Assembly (NCBI GenBank): GCA_036245525.1
Contig: BTPG01000004.1
Location: 228,470,709 to 228,534,708, forward strand
DNA length: 64,000 bases
Origin: Semisulcospira habei
Lineage: Eukaryota > Mollusca > Gastropoda > Semisulcospiridae
Direction: 5' to 3'
Every line of letters starts with the position of its first letter. Within the stretch, counting starts at the first letter, position 1. Shown in pieces: positions 54,112 to 64,000 of this stretch. Made by a program: the position numbers and the translations under genes. Below the pieces are notes generated by a model. The model saw only the letters and a program-made list of their open reading frames with translations. It did not search any database and was not told the origin of the DNA.

Positions 54112-54969
54112 TACTAATGGTCAAAAGTTAAGGGTCACTTTTATCGCAGACGCACCAACACCACACAAAAACATAATACTTGGGAGTCAGTACTTTGCTA
54201 ATTTATTCAGTAACAATTTCATTTAAGTTTTGAGTAAATCAATACAACTTTATTGTCTGTTCGAGTCAAAGCACGACAGAAATTTGCCTTTTGACTCGTC
54301 ATAAAACAACAATACAAGACACAAAAAAACACTACAAGAAAAATCCATGAAAATTGTCATTGCAGCAATCTATCACAAGCAATCTGTCACAAGATGGGCG
54401 TAATGTTAAGTAGATCACATATCACGGCATTATAAACAAGAGTTCAAAATCGAGACAGCTCTATGATACAGATCATATAATGGGTACTGTCCTAGGCCAA
54501 TGCTCGCCCTGGCATCTCCAGACCATCACCCTGCCGCCGTTGAATGACACGGTGAACCGTGACTCATCAGTAAACAGAACCTGAGTCCACTTGAGTCTGT
54601 TCCACCTCACATGTTGACGACACCAGGCAACCCAGGCTCTGCAATCAGCTGAAGTGAAGGGAATTCTCACTGCCGCTCTGCATGAAGCCAGGCCAATTTT
54701 GTGCAAAGAAGTACCCAACGGAGAAAGAAACGCGCTTATTTATAGAAAATCGCAATTCAATTTTGTGCAGATGTCGGCAGACTGCGCTTCTGCTGACGTT
54801 AACGTTTGCAGCTTGCATCAGTTGACATCGCAGAGTGGTTGATGTGACAGTTCGGTCGTGCAGAGCCGCTACACAGAGGTATCTGTGCTCTCTTCTGCTG
54901 GTGCAGCGCGGGGCGTCCTGAGCAGGGTGGTCGTTCTGCCCTTCCAGTTTCTTGGAATCGTGCCAGCAG
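54112..54969 (-). mobile_element. Tc1-like transposon, 3' part
   Basis: Terminal repeat TACTAATGGTCAAAAG at 54,112 after TA. Transposase on the minus strand: the end of the helix-turn-helix region at about 54,965-54,860, then 54,718-54,473 with AWVAWCRQHVRWNRLKWTQV, LFTDESRFTVSF (a catalytic aspartate region) and GGRVMVWRCQGEHW. The 5' terminal repeat is missing. A SINE tail sits inside it at 54,706-54,757. It lies within zinc-finger repeat sequence. Confidence 0.8.
54706..54757 (-). mobile_element. 52-bp SINE tail insertion inside Tc1
   Basis: Between 12-bp duplications caattttgtgca (54,694-54,705 and 54,758-54,769). The minus strand carries GCGCGTTTCTTTCTCCG and a short CTT tail. Confidence 0.85.
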
Positions 54970-55104
54970 CCTCTGTATGTGTCAGCATGTGTACTTTCCA
55001 GTTACTAGATTGAGTGAAACTAGCACTTTCTGTACACTTGTGTGGCTTCTGTGTGTCAGCACGTTTTCAAAGAATAAGATTTTGTAAAACTAGCACTACT
55101 AGCA
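54970..55104 (-). pseudogene. Decayed zinc-finger units next to Tc1
   Basis: Two broken finger repeats with internal deletions follow the stop of the main array and run to the Tc1 boundary. Confidence 0.75.
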
Positions 55105-57456
55105 CTATGTGGCTTCTGGCCTGTGTGTGTCAGCATGTGTTTTCAAGATACCAGATTGAGTGAAACTAGAACTACGGCCTGTGTGTGTCACCATGTGTCT
55201 TTTCAATTTTCCAGGTAAAGCAAAGCTGGCACTACACTCTGTACACTTGTGCGGCTTCTGGCCTGTGTGTATCAGCATGTGTTTTTTCAAGGTACCAGAA
55301 TGAGCGAAACTAGCACTACATTCTGTACACTTGTGTGGCTTCTGGCCTGTGTGTGTCAGCATGTGTATTTTCAAGGAACTAGATTGAATGAAACTAGCAC
55401 TACATTCTTTACACTTGTTTGGCTTCTGGCCTGTGTGTATCAGCATGTGTTTTTTCAAGGTACTAGATTGAGCGAAACTAGAACAACATTCTGTACACTT
55501 GTGAGGCTTCTGGCCTGTGTGTATCAGCATGTGTATTTTCAAGTAAAAAGATGTAGTAAAACTAGCACTACATTCTTTACACTTGTGTGGCTTATGGCCT
55601 GTGTGTGTCAGCATGTGTTTTTTCAAGGTAGTAGATTGAATGAAACTAGCACTACATTCTTTACACTTGTGTGGCTTCTGGCCTGTGTGTGTCAGCATGT
55701 GTCTTTTCAAGGTAGTAGATTGAATAAAACTAGCACTACATTCTGTACACTTGTGTGGCTTCTGGCCTGTGTGTATCAGCATGTGTTCTTTCAAAGAATA
55801 AGATTTTGCAAAACTAGCACTACATTCTGTACACTTGTGTGGCTTCTGGCCTGTGTGTGTCAGCATGTGTCTTTTCAAGGCACCAGATTGAATGAAACTA
55901 GCACTACATTCTGTACACTTATGTGGCTTCTGGCCTGTGTGTATCATCATGTGTAATTTTAAGTAACTAGATGTAGTGTAACTAGCACTACAGTCTGTAC
56001 ACTTGTGTGGCTTCTGGCCTGTGTGTGTCACCATGTGTCTTTTCAAGGTATCAGATAAAGCAAAGCTGGCACTACATTCTGTACACCTATGCAGCTTCTG
56101 GCCTGTGTGTGTCAGCATGTGTCTTTTCAAGCTACGAGATACAGCAAAGCTAGCACTACACTCTGTACACTTATGTGGCTTCTGGCCTGTGTGTGTCAGC
56201 ATGTGTCTTTTCAAGTAACTAGATACAGCAAAGCTAGCACTACACTCTGTACACTTATGTGGCTTCTGGCCTGTGTGTGTCAGAATGTGTCTTTTCAAGC
56301 CATCAGATACAGCAAAGCTAGCACTGCACAATGTACACTTATGTGGTTTCTGGCCTGTGTGTGTCAGCATGTGTTTTTTCAAGGCACCAGATAAAGCAAA
56401 GCTACCACAACACTCTGTACACTTATGTGGCTTCTGGCCTGTGTGTGTCAGCATGTGTCTTTTCAAGTAAATAGATACAGCAAAGCTAGCACTACACTCT
56501 GTACACTTATGTGGCTTCCGGTCTGTGTGTGTCAGCATGTGTCTTTTCAAGTAACTAGATACAGCAAAGCTAGCACTACAATCTGTACACTTATGTGGCT
56601 TCTGGTCTGTGTGTGTCGGCATGTGTCTTTTCAAGGAACTAGATACAGCAAAGCTAGCACCACACTCTGTACACTTATGTGGCTTCTGGTCTGTGTGTGT
56701 CAGCATGTGTCTTTTCAAGTAACTAGATACAGCAAAGCTAGCACTACACTCTGTACACTTATGTGGCTTCCGGTCTGTGTGTGTCAGCATGTGTCTTTTC
56801 AAGTTACCAGATAAAGCAAAGCTAGCACTACACTCTGTACACCTATGTGGCTTCTGGTCTGTGTGTGTCACCATGTGTCTTTTCAAGGAACTAGATGCAG
56901 CAAAGCTAGCACTACACTCTGTACACCTATGTGGCTTTTGGCCTGTGTGAGTGCCACTGAAACCATCTTCTGTACATGTATGTGGCTTCTGGAAAGTTGC
57001 CCTACAGTGCCTACAAAACCATGTTCTCCCACTTGGTGTATCTGCTGATGTCTGTACATCAATACATGCACTCTCAGCTGTAGTTGTCTTCTGATCTGTG
57101 GTAACAGTATGAGGCTTCTGCCCTGTGTGAGTAGACATGTGTTGCATCAACTGATTGGACAACTGGAAACATGCACCACACAACCCACATACAAATGGCA
57201 TCTGACTCTCTTCAGCACTGGGACTTTCTGTGGTCAAGGGTTTTCGTTCCGTTGACAAAGTTCTACCGTCAAGATCTACAGATACACCCAAGTCACAGTC
57301 CATGTCACTGATAACACCAAACACAGAGTTAGACTCTAGCTTGATGTCATGTTTAGCGTCACAGTTCATGTCACTGTAAACACCAGACACAGAGTTGAAC
57401 ACTAGCTTGATGTCATGTTAGTGTCAAGTTGATCACTGTAACCAGACACAGGTTAG
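55105..57456 (-). CDS. C2H2 zinc-finger protein, finger-array exon
   Basis: Open on the minus strand from the stop cluster at about 57,413-57,459 to a stop at 55,105 (765 codons from 57,402). After an acidic lead (GVYSDMNCDAKHDIKLESNS) there is one isolated finger (FVCGLCGACFQLSNQLMQHM), a degenerate one (FCRHCRATF), then 21 tandem C2H2 units with linkers HTGQKPH or HTDQKPH. That makes 22 complete fingers. The last unit (SSFTQSGILKTHADTH) is out of register, so the C-terminus is probably a decayed end. Such arrays bind DNA in the nucleus. Helix positions vary between units (AVSSYLKRH, IQSTTLKRH), so specificity is not predictable here. The frame matches the upstream part of the exon. Confidence 0.85.
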
Positions 57457-58034
57457 CTAGCTGATGTCATGTTTAGTGTCATAGTCCATTTCACAGTAAA
57501 CACTGGGCACAGAGTTAGACTCCAGCTTGATGGCATGTTTAGTGTCACAGTCCATGTCACTGTAAACACTGGGCACAGAGTTAGACAGTAGCTTGATGTC
57601 AGGTTCGAGATTACCCTCAGACTCTTTGCTGGTCCCAAGTTCAGCCAGACACCAGGTTTGACCTTGATACCTGGCTCTAGATTGACTTGTGGGTGTTGGG
57701 ACAGGACCATCTCTCTCCATACCTGCAGTGTTGTCTGTGTCTTTACCAGTATTGTTGACTGTGTCTTCACCAGTAGTGTTGACTGTGTCTTCAACAGTAA
57801 TGTTGACTGTGTCATCACCAGTAGTGTTGACTGTGTCTTCAATAGCCATGTTGACTGTGTCATCACCAGTAGTGTTGACTGTGTCATCACCAGTAGTGTT
57901 GACTGTGTCTTCACCAGCCATGTTTACTGTGTCTTCACCACCCATGTTGATTGTGTCATCACCAGTAGTTGGAAAGTCCCTGTGGTGTCCATCTGTCTCA
58001 TAGTAAGCCAGCGGTGCTTCTGCTTCTTCCTCTT
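57457..58034 (-). CDS. Zinc-finger gene, N-terminal repeat region
   Basis: Acceptor tttattttcccag at 58,035-58,047, exon starting at 58,034 in phase 1: EEEAEAPLAYYETDGHHRDF. Next come about eleven 8-residue repeats of the DTVNTTGD type (24-bp units, 57,740-57,970), then MERDGPVPTPTSQSRARYQG, then 22-residue repeats (SNSVPSVYSDMDCDTKHAIK). The frame ends at TAG near 57,459, and four stops fall within about 60 bp. The downstream array is in the same frame because the indels there net to -12 bp. Either a real lesion or a consensus error. Confidence 0.7.
57740..57970. repeat. 24-bp coding tandem repeat
   Basis: gttgactgtgtcttcaccag and variants repeat with a 24-bp period, about ten units, encoding the DTVN-type octapeptide on the minus strand. 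Confidence 0.85.
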
Positions 58035-58081
58035 CTGGGAAAATAAACAGGACCATGGGTGTGAATATCGATGTACAGACA

Positions 58082-58473
58082 TTGATTGATTGATTAATTG
58101 TACATTGCTTAACGTCCTGACAGCAACAAGGCTTTCTCAGGACGTGCCTGCACTGCTTGTGAAAAAAAATAAAATAAACAGAACATTGAATGTATGTCGC
58201 CAGCCGGTCAAATACATTAAATAAACCTAACACATGGGGCCTAAATAAAGCTAAGACCATTTAGCAACACACATCCAATATCAAGAGCTACAGGCAGTGC
58301 AGACAGTAGGGAGAGCTTTAAAAAGGCAAATACAGGTGAATGGACCAAGGGTAGACAGAAACACATGCCCCAGAATAGAGAGAAAAACTCACCCTGTGGG
58401 GCTGACCAGGGTGACTCTGGGAACTAAAAAATACCTAACCCCACCCAAGTCCCCCAGGGCAGACCGGGTGGGG
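58082..58473 (-). mobile_element. SINE-like family A, copy 5
   Basis: 392 bp with 14-bp duplications bearing two mismatches (tcgatgtacagaca at 58,068-58,081; tcgaggtacggaca at 58,474-58,487). It sits in the intron just upstream of the zinc-finger exon, about 35 bp from the acceptor. Same orientation as the gene. Confidence 0.8.
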
Positions 58474-58487
58474 TCGAGGTACGGACA

Positions 58488-58725
58488 ATCGGATCAACTG
58501 ACATCATGAGAATTTAACACAGAAAGAAGAAACCCCTCTAGACAGCACACATTCCTGTTTGTTCACAAAACACGCTTGTACCGGTGAGTGATACAAATTC
58601 TAGTACATGAAACGTTTCAGTTAACCGCATGCCAGTGTGTTCCTCTCCCTCTCTCTCTCTTGTACACACACTTTGATGCTGACAAACTCACAAAACATAA
58701 CGTGACCACCGGAGTTAGTTGATCA
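58488..58725. other. Intronic or intergenic, unassigned
   Basis: A CT-rich run at 58,642-58,662. It ends in a partial minisatellite unit (ggagttagttgatca, 58,711-58,725). Confidence 0.35.
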
Positions 58726-58948
58726 TTAACCCTTACCATTCAGAATACACCAGTGTGTGAAATAAGTTTGACTAAAATAGTTCAAGGGTAGTGCCAGAAT
58801 AGCTTGGCGCCTACAGGCGCCAAGCTATTCTGGCACTACCCTTGAACTAAAGCCATTGGTCTATATCCTTATCTGTAAGTATTATAATCCAGCTTGCATA
58901 TGGCACTTTCAAATTTGAAGCTTTTAGCCTCAGTATGATATGGGTTAA
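58726..58948. mobile_element. TTAA-flanked foldback MITE in a minisatellite unit
   Basis: 223 bp with TTAA at 58,726-58,729 and 58,945-58,948, and short inverted ends (ttaaccc / gggttaa). The perfect hairpin, 58,778-58,811 with 58,816-58,849 (34-bp arms), loops over taca. Removal joins gttgatca-TTAA-agagtctctatttg, a minisatellite unit. Confidence 0.8.
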
Positions 58949-58949
58949 A

Positions 58950-60481
58950 GAGTCTCTATTTGTGCTGTACCAGTAGTGGGAGTTAGTTGATCATTACAGT
59001 GTCTGTATTTGTGCTGTACCAGTAGTGGGAGTTAGTTGATCATTACAGTGTCTGTAATTGTGCTGTACCAATAGTGGGAGTTAGTTGATCATTACAGTGT
59101 CTGTGTTGTACCAGTAGTGGGAGTTAGTTGATCATTACAGTGTCTGTATTTGTGCTGTACCAGTAGTGGTTGTTAGTTGATCATTACAGTGTCTGTATTT
59201 GTGTTGTACCAGTAGTGGGAGTTAGTTGATCATTACAGTGTCTGTATTTGTGCTGTACCAGTAGTGGGAGTTAGTTGATCATTACAGTGTCTGTATTTGT
59301 GCTGTACCAGTAGTGGGCGTTAGTTGATCATTACAGTGTCTGTATTTGTGCTGTACCAGTAGTGGGAGTTAGTTGATCATTACAGTGTCTGTATTTGTGC
59401 TGTACCAGTAGTGGGAGTTAGTTGATCATTACCGTGTCTGTATTTGTGCTGTACCAGTAGTGGGAGTTAGTTGATCATTACAGTGTCTGTGCTGTACCAG
59501 TAGTGGGAGTTAGTTGATCATTACAGTGTCTGTATTTGTGCTGTACCAGTAGTGGGAGTTAGTTGATCATTACAGTGTCTGTGCTGTACCAGTAGTGGGA
59601 GTTAGTTGACCATTACAGTGTCTGTGCTGTACCAGTATTGGGAGTTAGTTGATCATTACAGTGTCTGTGCTGTACCAGTAGTGGGCGTTAGTTGATCATT
59701 ACAGTGTCTGTGCTGTACCAGTAGTGGGAGTTAGTTGATCATTACAGTGTCTGTATTTGTGCTGTACCAGTAGTGGGAGTTAGTTGATCATTACAGTGTC
59801 TGTGCTGTACCAGTAGTGGGAGTTAGTTGATCATTACAGTGTCTGTATTTGTGCTGTACCAGTAGTGGGCGTTAGTTGATCATTACAGTGTCTGTGCTGT
59901 ACCAGTAGTGGGAGTTAGTTGATCATTACAGTGTCTGTATTTGTGCTGTACCAGTAGTGGGAGTTAGTTGATCATTACAGTGTCTGTGCTGTACCAGTAG
60001 TGGGAGTTAGTTGATCATTACAGTGTCTGTATTTGTGCTGTACCAGTAGTGGGTGTTAGTTGATCATTACAGTGTCTGTGTTGTACCAGTAGTGGGAGTT
60101 AGTTGATCATTACAGTGTCTGTGCTGTACCAGTAGTGGGAGTTAGTTGATCATTACAGTGTCTGTATTTGTGCTGTACCAGTAGTGGGTGTTAGTTGATC
60201 ATTACAGTGTCTGTGCTGTACCAGTAGTGGGAGTTAGTTGATCATTACAGTGTCTGTATTTGTGCTGTACCAGTAGTGGGTGTTAGTTGATCATTACAGT
60301 GTCTGTGCTGTACCAGTAGTGGGAGTTAGTTGATCATTACAGTGTCTGTATTTGTGCTGTACCAGTAGGGGAGTTAGTTGATCATTACAGTGTCTGTATT
60401 TGTGCTGTACCAGTAGTGGGTGTTAGTTGATCATTACAGTGTCTGTGTTGTACCAGTAGTGGGAGTTAGTTGATCATTACA
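58950..60481. repeat. Minisatellite, 33 units of 49 or 43 bp
   Basis: Two unit types differ by the presence of atttgt: long (49 bp) and short (43 bp). From 58,999 to 60,481 there are 18 long (one lacking a base) and 14 short units, which sum to 1,483 bp. The constant part is ccagtagtgggagttagttg then atcattacagtg. No ORF. Confidence 0.95.
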
Positions 60482-60662
60482 TTGTCTGCCTCCAATGCCA
60501 AAGGTGCGAGGTTCGATACCGGGTTCCGGCGTTGGATTTTTCTCCTCTGGTGTCATCGTCTGGGCAGTGGGCAGATGTTCACATCTGCACGGGACATAGA
60601 CGACCCCGGCCCCCACGAGTCCCCTGCTGCCTTGCAGGCCTGGCCGCTTGGCTGCGGAAAGG
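60482..60662 (+). mobile_element. tRNA-derived SINE, family C, partial
   Basis: Starts inside the tRNA-like head (tgccaaaggtgcgaggttcg, B box GGTTCGATACC) immediately after the minisatellite. It continues with gttccggcgttggatttttc and gcagtgggcagatgttcaca to gctgcggaaagg. RTE copy B begins at 60,663. Confidence 0.6.
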
Positions 60663-63600
60663 CTAAGGGAGGAAACCCATGACATCAAAGCCCCCGTGTC
60701 TCCGGGGAAGGCTTTTGAGCCAGAGACTAAGACAAGGACAGTCTGATATAAAACCTACGACCCGAGGACCTCGATGCCACCGTCCCAGCTTGCTAGGCCA
60801 TGGCAAACGAACCAAGGGTTTAAAGGGTGGGGCCAGTACTGCGCACACTGCACTCCACCAAAAAGCTCCACCGCGCAGGCTTTAGGAAACGCCCACGGAC
60901 TATGACACTGAACTTTCCAAGTCCTGTAGCGATGGGCAAGGGGCAAAACGGCAGGTGAAAGATGTCACTGGAAGCCGCAGTCTCAAACCTGCATGCAGGC
61001 GGTTCAGGATATTGGTCGCCTGATGTTGACCTGGGGATGACAACGTCGCTCGGCACACCCTGAACGACCAAGCAGCCTTCTCTAGGGACAGCACTGCTTG
61101 CTCCACACGGAGAGGGGCCTAGAAAAGGTGGCCTAACCAAAGCTCATCCCCTCATAACCCCAGTTGGCTAGCCGCGGTCAATGGGCATCTTCTCATGCGG
61201 TCAGAAAACAAGAAAAAACAATGGATCCACTCTCATGACGACCATGACCGGACTCAACGTAGCATGCTGTAACATCCGAACCATGCTCGACACAGCAGAC
61301 AGCAGATGCCCTGAACGTCGCTCCGCCCTCATTGCCCATGAATTGCGGAGGTTAAACATCGACATCGCCGCGCTCAGCGAAGTACGCCTTCCGGAGGAAG
61401 GCAGCCTCCAAGAACTTGGCGCTGGCTACACCCTCTACTGGTCAGGCAGGCCTGCATCAGAAAGACGGCTCTCAGGCATGGGCTTCATGGTGAAGACCCC
61501 CATTGCGACTAAGTTGGAAAACCTACCAACGGGTCACTCCGACCGCATCATGTCCATGCGCCTCCCACCAAGACACCAGCAATACGTCACCCTTCTCAGT
61601 GTGTACTCCCCAACCCTCCTGGCAGAGCCTGCAGAAAAAGACAAGTTCTACTCTGACCTGCGCAGCCTCCTGCAGAGCACCCCTGCAGACGACAAAGTCA
61701 TCATCCTTGGCGACTTCAACGCCAGAGTGGGCCAAGACTCTGAAGCCTGGAAAGGAGTCCTCGGCAAGCATGGTGTTGGGAACTGCAATGACAATGGTCG
61801 CCTACTGTTGGAGCTCTGTGCAGAGCAGCAACTTGTCATCACCAACACTACTTTCCAGCAAAAGGACAGTCGAAAGACCACCTGGATGCATCCTCGCTCC
61901 AAGCACTGGCACCTTATCGACTATGTCCCAGTGCGTCAGAGGGACCGCAGTGACGTCCTCCTCACCAGAGTGATGCCCAGCGCAGAGTGCCACACTGACC
62001 ACCGCCTTGTTCGCTGCAAACTCAGGCTCCGCCTCAAGCTGAAACCCAAGAAAGGGGGCCCTCCCAAGAAAAAGCTTGATGTTGCCAGCCTTCAGCGTGA
62101 CAACAAGAAAGCTGCCCTTCAGGCCGATTTACAGCGCATGCTCAAAGACACAGTTGATCCAGCAGACTCCTCTCCTGAAAAACTCTGGGAACAACTGAAA
62201 ACTGCTATTGTAAAATCCTCTGTGGAAGTCTTGGGCTTTGCTAGAAAGAGGAACAAAGACTGGTTTGACGAAAACGACGTAGAGATCCAGGAACTTCTAG
62301 CAAAAAAAAGAGCCGTCCACCAGGCCCACCTAGCCCAGCCTTCCTGCCCTGTGAAGAAGTCTGCCTTCCGCCTCATCTGCAGCAGTCTCCAGCTCAAGCT
62401 TAGAGAGCTCCAGAACGAGTGGTGGTCCAGACTCGCACAGAGGACCCAGCTCTGCGCTGACAACGGTGACTACAGGAGCTTCTACGAAGCACTGAAAGCA
62501 GTTTATGGCCCTAGGCACCTAGTACAAAGTCCCCTGCGAAGCGCTGATCGACAGGCACTCCTCACAGATAATACCTCCATCTTGAACCGCTGGTCGGAAT
62601 ACTTTCAGGACCTCTTCGGCGCTGAACGCACTGTTCAAGAAACAGTCATCCTCCAAATCCCACACCTTCCACTAAAGGTTGAATTGGACGAACCGCCTAC
62701 CGCCGAAGAGACCCTCACAGCCATCCACCAGCTCAAGAGTGGCAAAGCAGCAGGCATTGACGGAATCCCGCCAGAGATCTGGAAACATGGAGGCCCAGCA
62801 CTGCACAACAAGCTCCACGACCTCTTTCTCTGCTGCTGGGAAAAAGGAACACTACCAAAGGATCTCCGTGATGCAGTCATCATCACCCTGTACAAGAACA
62901 AAGGAGAGAAGTCTGCCTGCTCTAATTATCGTGGAATTACCCTGCTGTCCATTGCCGGGAAAATTATCGCAAGGTTGCTCCTGAATCGGCTGGTACCTGC
63001 CATCGCTGAAGACCACCTCCCAGAGGGCCAGTGTGGCTTCAGAGCCAACAGGAGTACCACCGACATGGTCTTTGTGCTGAGACAGCTTCAGGAGAAGTGC
63101 AGCGAGCAGAACAAAGGGCTGTACGTAACGTTTGTCGACCTAACAGAAGCGTTTGACACTGTGAGCAGGCAAGGTATGTGGCAGATCCTGGAGCGACTAG
63201 GTTGTCCCCCAAAGTTCCTCAACATGATCGTCCAGCTCCACGAGGACCAGCAAGGCCAGGTCAGACTAAACAGTGACCTCTCAGAACCATTCCCCATTCG
63301 CAACGGCGTGAAGCAAGGCTGCGTGCTGGCACTGACCCTCTTCACCATCTTCTTCAGCATGATGTTGAAGCAGGCCACAGTGGACCTCGACGATGACGAC
63401 GCAGTGTACATCAGGTATCGTCTCGATGGCAGCCTGTTCAACCTCAGACGACTGCAGGCCCACATGAAAACCCTAGACCAATTGATTTGTGAGCTGCTCT
63501 TCGCTGATGACGCTGCCCTCGTTGCACACACAGAGAGAGCGCATTACGTCCTGCTTCGCAGATGCTGCCCAGCTCTTTGGACTTGAGGTCAGTCTGAAAA

Positions 63601-64000
63601 AGACAGAGGTCCTTCATCAGCCGGCACCCAAGGAAGAGCATCGCCCTCCCCACATCACCATCAGCGAGTCCGAACTGAAGTCTGTACACCAGTTTACCTA
63701 CCTTGGCTGCATCATCACGTCAGACGCCAAGCTGGACAAGGAGCTGGACAACAGGCTGGCAAAAGCGAACAGTGCTTTCGGGCGACTATTCAAGCGGGTG
63801 TGGCACAATCAACAGCTGAAAAAAGGCACCAAGATCAGCGTGTACAGAGCTGTCGTCCTCAACACTCTGCTGTACGGTTCCGAGTCCTGGGCCCTCTACC
63901 GCAGCCAACTACGACTCCTCGAACGCTTTCACCAGCGCTGCCTGCGTACCATCCTCAGCATTCACTGGAGTGACTATGTCACCAACGTCGAGGCCCTTGA
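60663..64000 (+). mobile_element. RTE-type LINE copy B, 3' end outside window
   Basis: Begins at the same 5' nucleotide as copy A (CTAAGGGAGGAAACCC) with a 5' UTR of about 570 bp. High similarity to copy A throughout. The window ends in the RT C-terminal region. Confidence 0.88.
61235..64000 (+). pseudogene. RTE endonuclease-RT polyprotein, best-preserved copy
   Basis: ATG 61,235 corresponds to the start used in copies A and the inverted copy. An upstream ATG at 61,181 is ACG in copy A, so it is probably not the real start. Open to about 63,540: NVACCNIRTM (W changed to C), IAALSEVRLPEEG, IILGDFNARVGQDS, CHTDHRLVRCKL, SGKAAGIDGIPPEIWKH, VTFVDLTEAFDTVSR (K to E beside the catalytic D), GVKQGCVLALTLFTIFFS (P to L) and LLFADDAALVAHTERA. 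An 8-bp deletion after the FADD block at about 63,540 shifts the frame. The remainder ([15 protein letters not shown] and on) continues in another frame. Confidence 0.88.

Noticed and set aside
55249..57048. Long plus-strand open frames rich in C, V, Q, H and F
   Set aside because: They are antisense shadows of the periodic zinc-finger array, whose 84-bp unit keeps opposite frames open.
58950..60481. CRISPR-like or coding array
   Set aside because: No variable spacers, and two fixed unit lengths with stops in all frames. It is a minisatellite.
60500..60530. tRNA gene fragment
   Set aside because: A B-box-like sequence that belongs to SINE family C. There is no A box.

Overview
This 64 kb window is nuclear DNA of an invertebrate animal, most likely a mollusc and perhaps a gastropod. 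The evidence is split genes, C2H2 zinc-finger arrays with TGQKPH linkers, and a dense mix of LINEs, tRNA-headed SINEs, Tc1 elements, a Polinton fragment and foldback MITEs. The species assignment is inference. No bacterial-type operon, rRNA gene or functional tRNA gene is visible. Most of the DNA is mobile-element debris.

Layout. 1-15,090: one minus-strand I/Jockey-group LINE (ORF1 with CCHC knuckles, APE endonuclease, RT), stretched about threefold by nested insertions. These are a CR1/L2-group LINE (about 2,812-6,712), a LINE with an esterase-type ORF1 (about 7,057-12,605), a palindromic element (12,620-13,085) and four copies of one ~350-396 bp SINE-like family. 15,558-16,120: 5' end of a Tc1-like transposon. 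16,398-21,370: two copies of an RTE-type LINE, one 5' truncated and one with a classic 5' inversion. 22,112-33,275: modular repeats built on TGACCCTTGACC, a hAT-like MITE, a CR1/L2 3' fragment, and a quieter stretch (25-30 kb) with spliced-looking exons and a recurrent short motif. 33,780-34,716: a SINE with an expanded head, and a TTAA-flanked foldback MITE holding a 68-bp array. 37,010-41,496: SINEs and a full-length RTE copy with a 12-bp target duplication. 43,930-47,262: a second RTE-like LINE split by a 1.73-kb solo LTR. 47,263-48,970: Polinton-type DNA polymerase B remnant. 48,971-52,853: truncated Tc1 fused to a second copy of the Jockey-group LINE. 53,400-58,034: a minus-strand C2H2 zinc-finger gene with a decayed 3' array. 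58,950-60,481: a 33-unit minisatellite. 60,663-64,000: another RTE copy, cut by the window end.

The only convincing host coding sequence is the zinc-finger exon. A candidate small basic-protein gene (exons between 28.4 and 33.5 kb) is weaker. Second copies of several repeats within the window serve as internal empty sites, so many insertions can be dated relative to each other from target-site duplications. No new defence or metabolic system was found. The most unusual items are the palindromic family with crossed arms, the minimal tail-only SINE insertions, the L/S-structured minisatellite, the array inside a MITE, and the recurrent GTCGAACGTC/TTACAACA motif.
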